From positions 3,587-63,514 of the forward strand of contig PMXQ01000047.1 in the NCBI GenBank assembly GCA_003171065.1: a stretch of DNA of 59,928 nucleotides, in the 5' to 3' direction. Shown here piece by piece: positions 59,028 through 59,928 of the stretch. The notes below the pieces were generated by a model, which saw only the letters and a program-made list of their open reading frames with translations, was not told the DNA's origin and did no database searches. Position numbers and translations under genes: made by a program. Each line of letters opens with the position of its first letter. Within the stretch, counting starts at the first letter, position 1. The DNA is from Chloroflexota bacterium. Its GTDB lineage: Bacteria; Chloroflexota; Limnocylindria; Limnocylindrales; CSP1-4.

Positions 59028-59928
59028 CTACGCGAGGAACGACTTGCGGAGATCGTTGGCCGCGGACTCGAGCTCGGCGGCGGTGGCGTCGTCGAGGACC
59101 TTCGTGTCGGCGAGCTTTGCCATGGCCGCGCCGTGCTCGGTCTCGAGGAAGCGGTAGAACTGCTGCTCAAAGTCCTTGACACGCGGCGTGGGCACGTCGT
59201 CCAGGAGGCCTTTCGTGGCGATGTACAGGATCGCGACCTGCTTCTCCACGGGGACCGGCTGGTACTGGGGCTGCTTGATGACCTCCGACAGCTTCTCGCC
59301 GCGGGTCAGCTGGTCGCGCGTGGCCTTGTCCAAGTCCGACGCGAACTGGGCGAAGGCAGCGAGGGAGCGGTACTGGGCCAGGTCCAGCTTGAGCGGCGCC
59401 GCGACCTTCTTCATGGCTTTGGTTTGGGCCGCGGAGCCGACGCGAGAGACAGAGATGCCGATGTTGAGCGCGGGCCGCTGGCCAGCGTTGAAGAGGTCCG
59501 TCTCGAGGAAGATCTGGCCGTCGGTGATCGAGATAACGTTCGTGGGGATGTAGGCCGATACGTCGCCGGCCTGCGTTTCGATGAGCGGCAGGGCCGTCAG
59601 GGAACCGCCGCCGTTCTCGGCGCTCATGCGCGCGGCGCGCTCGAGCAGGCGGCTGTGGAGGTAGAAGACGTCGCCGGGATAGGCCTCGCGGCCGGGCGGG
59701 CGGCGAAGCAGCAGGGACATCTCGCGATATGCCCAGGCGTGCTTGGAGAGGTCGTCGTAGACGCACAGGGCGTCCTTGACGAGCTCGCCGTCGATCTCGA
59801 CGCCGACTTCCATGACCTCCTCGCCCATAGCGCAACCGGCGTATGGAGCGATGTACTGGAGAGCGGCCGGGAACTCGGCGCCGGCGCAGACGACGATGGT
59901 GTGCGCCATGGCCCCGTGCTGCTCCAGG
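59028..59928 (-). CDS. atpA: ATP synthase alpha subunit, 5' part outside window
   Basis: Last 299 codons or so. Contains [120 protein letters not shown], all alpha-subunit signatures. The frame stays open to the right edge, so P-loop and start are beyond it; the internal ATG at 59909 is not the start. Confidence 0.98.
   Translation of the reverse strand, partial: LEQHGAMAHTIVVCAGAEFPAALQYIAPYAGCAMGEEVMEVGVEIDGELVKDALCVYDDLSKHAWAYREMSLLLRRPPGREAYPGDVFYLHSRLLERAARMSAENGGGSLTALPLIETQAGDVSAYIPTNVISITDGQIFLETDLFNAGQRPALNIGISVSRVGSAAQTKAMKKVAAPLKLDLAQYRSLAAFAQFASDLDKATRDQLTRGEKLSEVIKQPQYQPVPVEKQVAILYIATKGLLDDVPTPRVKDFEQQFYRFLETEHGAAMAKLADTKVLDDATAAELESAANDLRKSFLA

Overview
The window is high-GC DNA, almost fully coding, on both strands. 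The gene content fits a monoderm, spore-less, soil- or water-type bacterium; I favour a Chloroflexota lineage of the Limnocylindria/Ellin6529 kind, with Actinomycetota-like lineages as the alternative. Reasons: a Tad pilus locus without a secretin, DegS/NarL-type regulators, a DUF5317 protein, a MalT/SARP hybrid regulator, SOS boxes of the Gram-positive type (GAAC-N4-GTTC), and many genes whose -10 box lies six bases before the start codon (leaderless mRNAs). This is inference from content; no database was searched.

Layout. 1-2161: end of an MFS transporter gene and a histidine phosphatase (minus). 2502-5886: a translationally coupled C1-folate operon fchA-folD-fhs (minus), in which FolD has lost its cyclohydrolase lysine and FchA probably supplies that step. 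5975-8278: an SOS-controlled DUF6504 gene and DNA polymerase IV (minus), with a 17-bp tandem repeat. 8325-9206: flavin-dependent oxidoreductase (plus). 9220-12299: ABC-2 exporter, one ATPase and two paralogous permeases (minus). 12480-13444: rplI and DUF1232 (minus). 13641-17649: lexA with its SOS promoter, dnaB, dodecin, DUF3048 protein (plus). 17649-19481: an insertion at the stop codon of the DUF3048 gene, bounded by inverted repeats and a short direct repeat; it carries a gutted IS1595-like transposase plus an ECF sigma factor and a membrane partner. 19861-26840: a MalT/SARP regulator, repeats, an HD-GYP protein, and a DUF5317-MFS fusion (plus). 27036-28366: a one-TM protein and Pcm (plus).

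28398-36536 is an envelope-glycan region: GT4 with a His-rich start, GNAT/FemAB-like protein, GT87, Alg5-like GT2 (minus) and two GT39-like membrane proteins (plus). 36566-46188 is a Tad pilus locus headed by a DegS-like kinase, a NarL-type regulator and a kinase-like protein lacking ATP-binding motifs, followed by two Flp pilins, CpaB, TadZ with an intact receiver domain, TadA, TadB and TadC. 46205-50922: DUF192, ComFC, a small leader ORF coupled to hpf, hpf, endonuclease IV and another membrane glycosyltransferase. 51174-59928 (minus): an XRE regulator; then, in transcription order from the right edge, atpA (partial), atpG, atpD, atpC, murA (Cys-to-Asp active site), mreB, a PHP phosphoesterase and a YbhN/LPG-synthase-type membrane protein, tightly packed and linking energy and wall growth.

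No rRNA, tRNA or CRISPR array was found.
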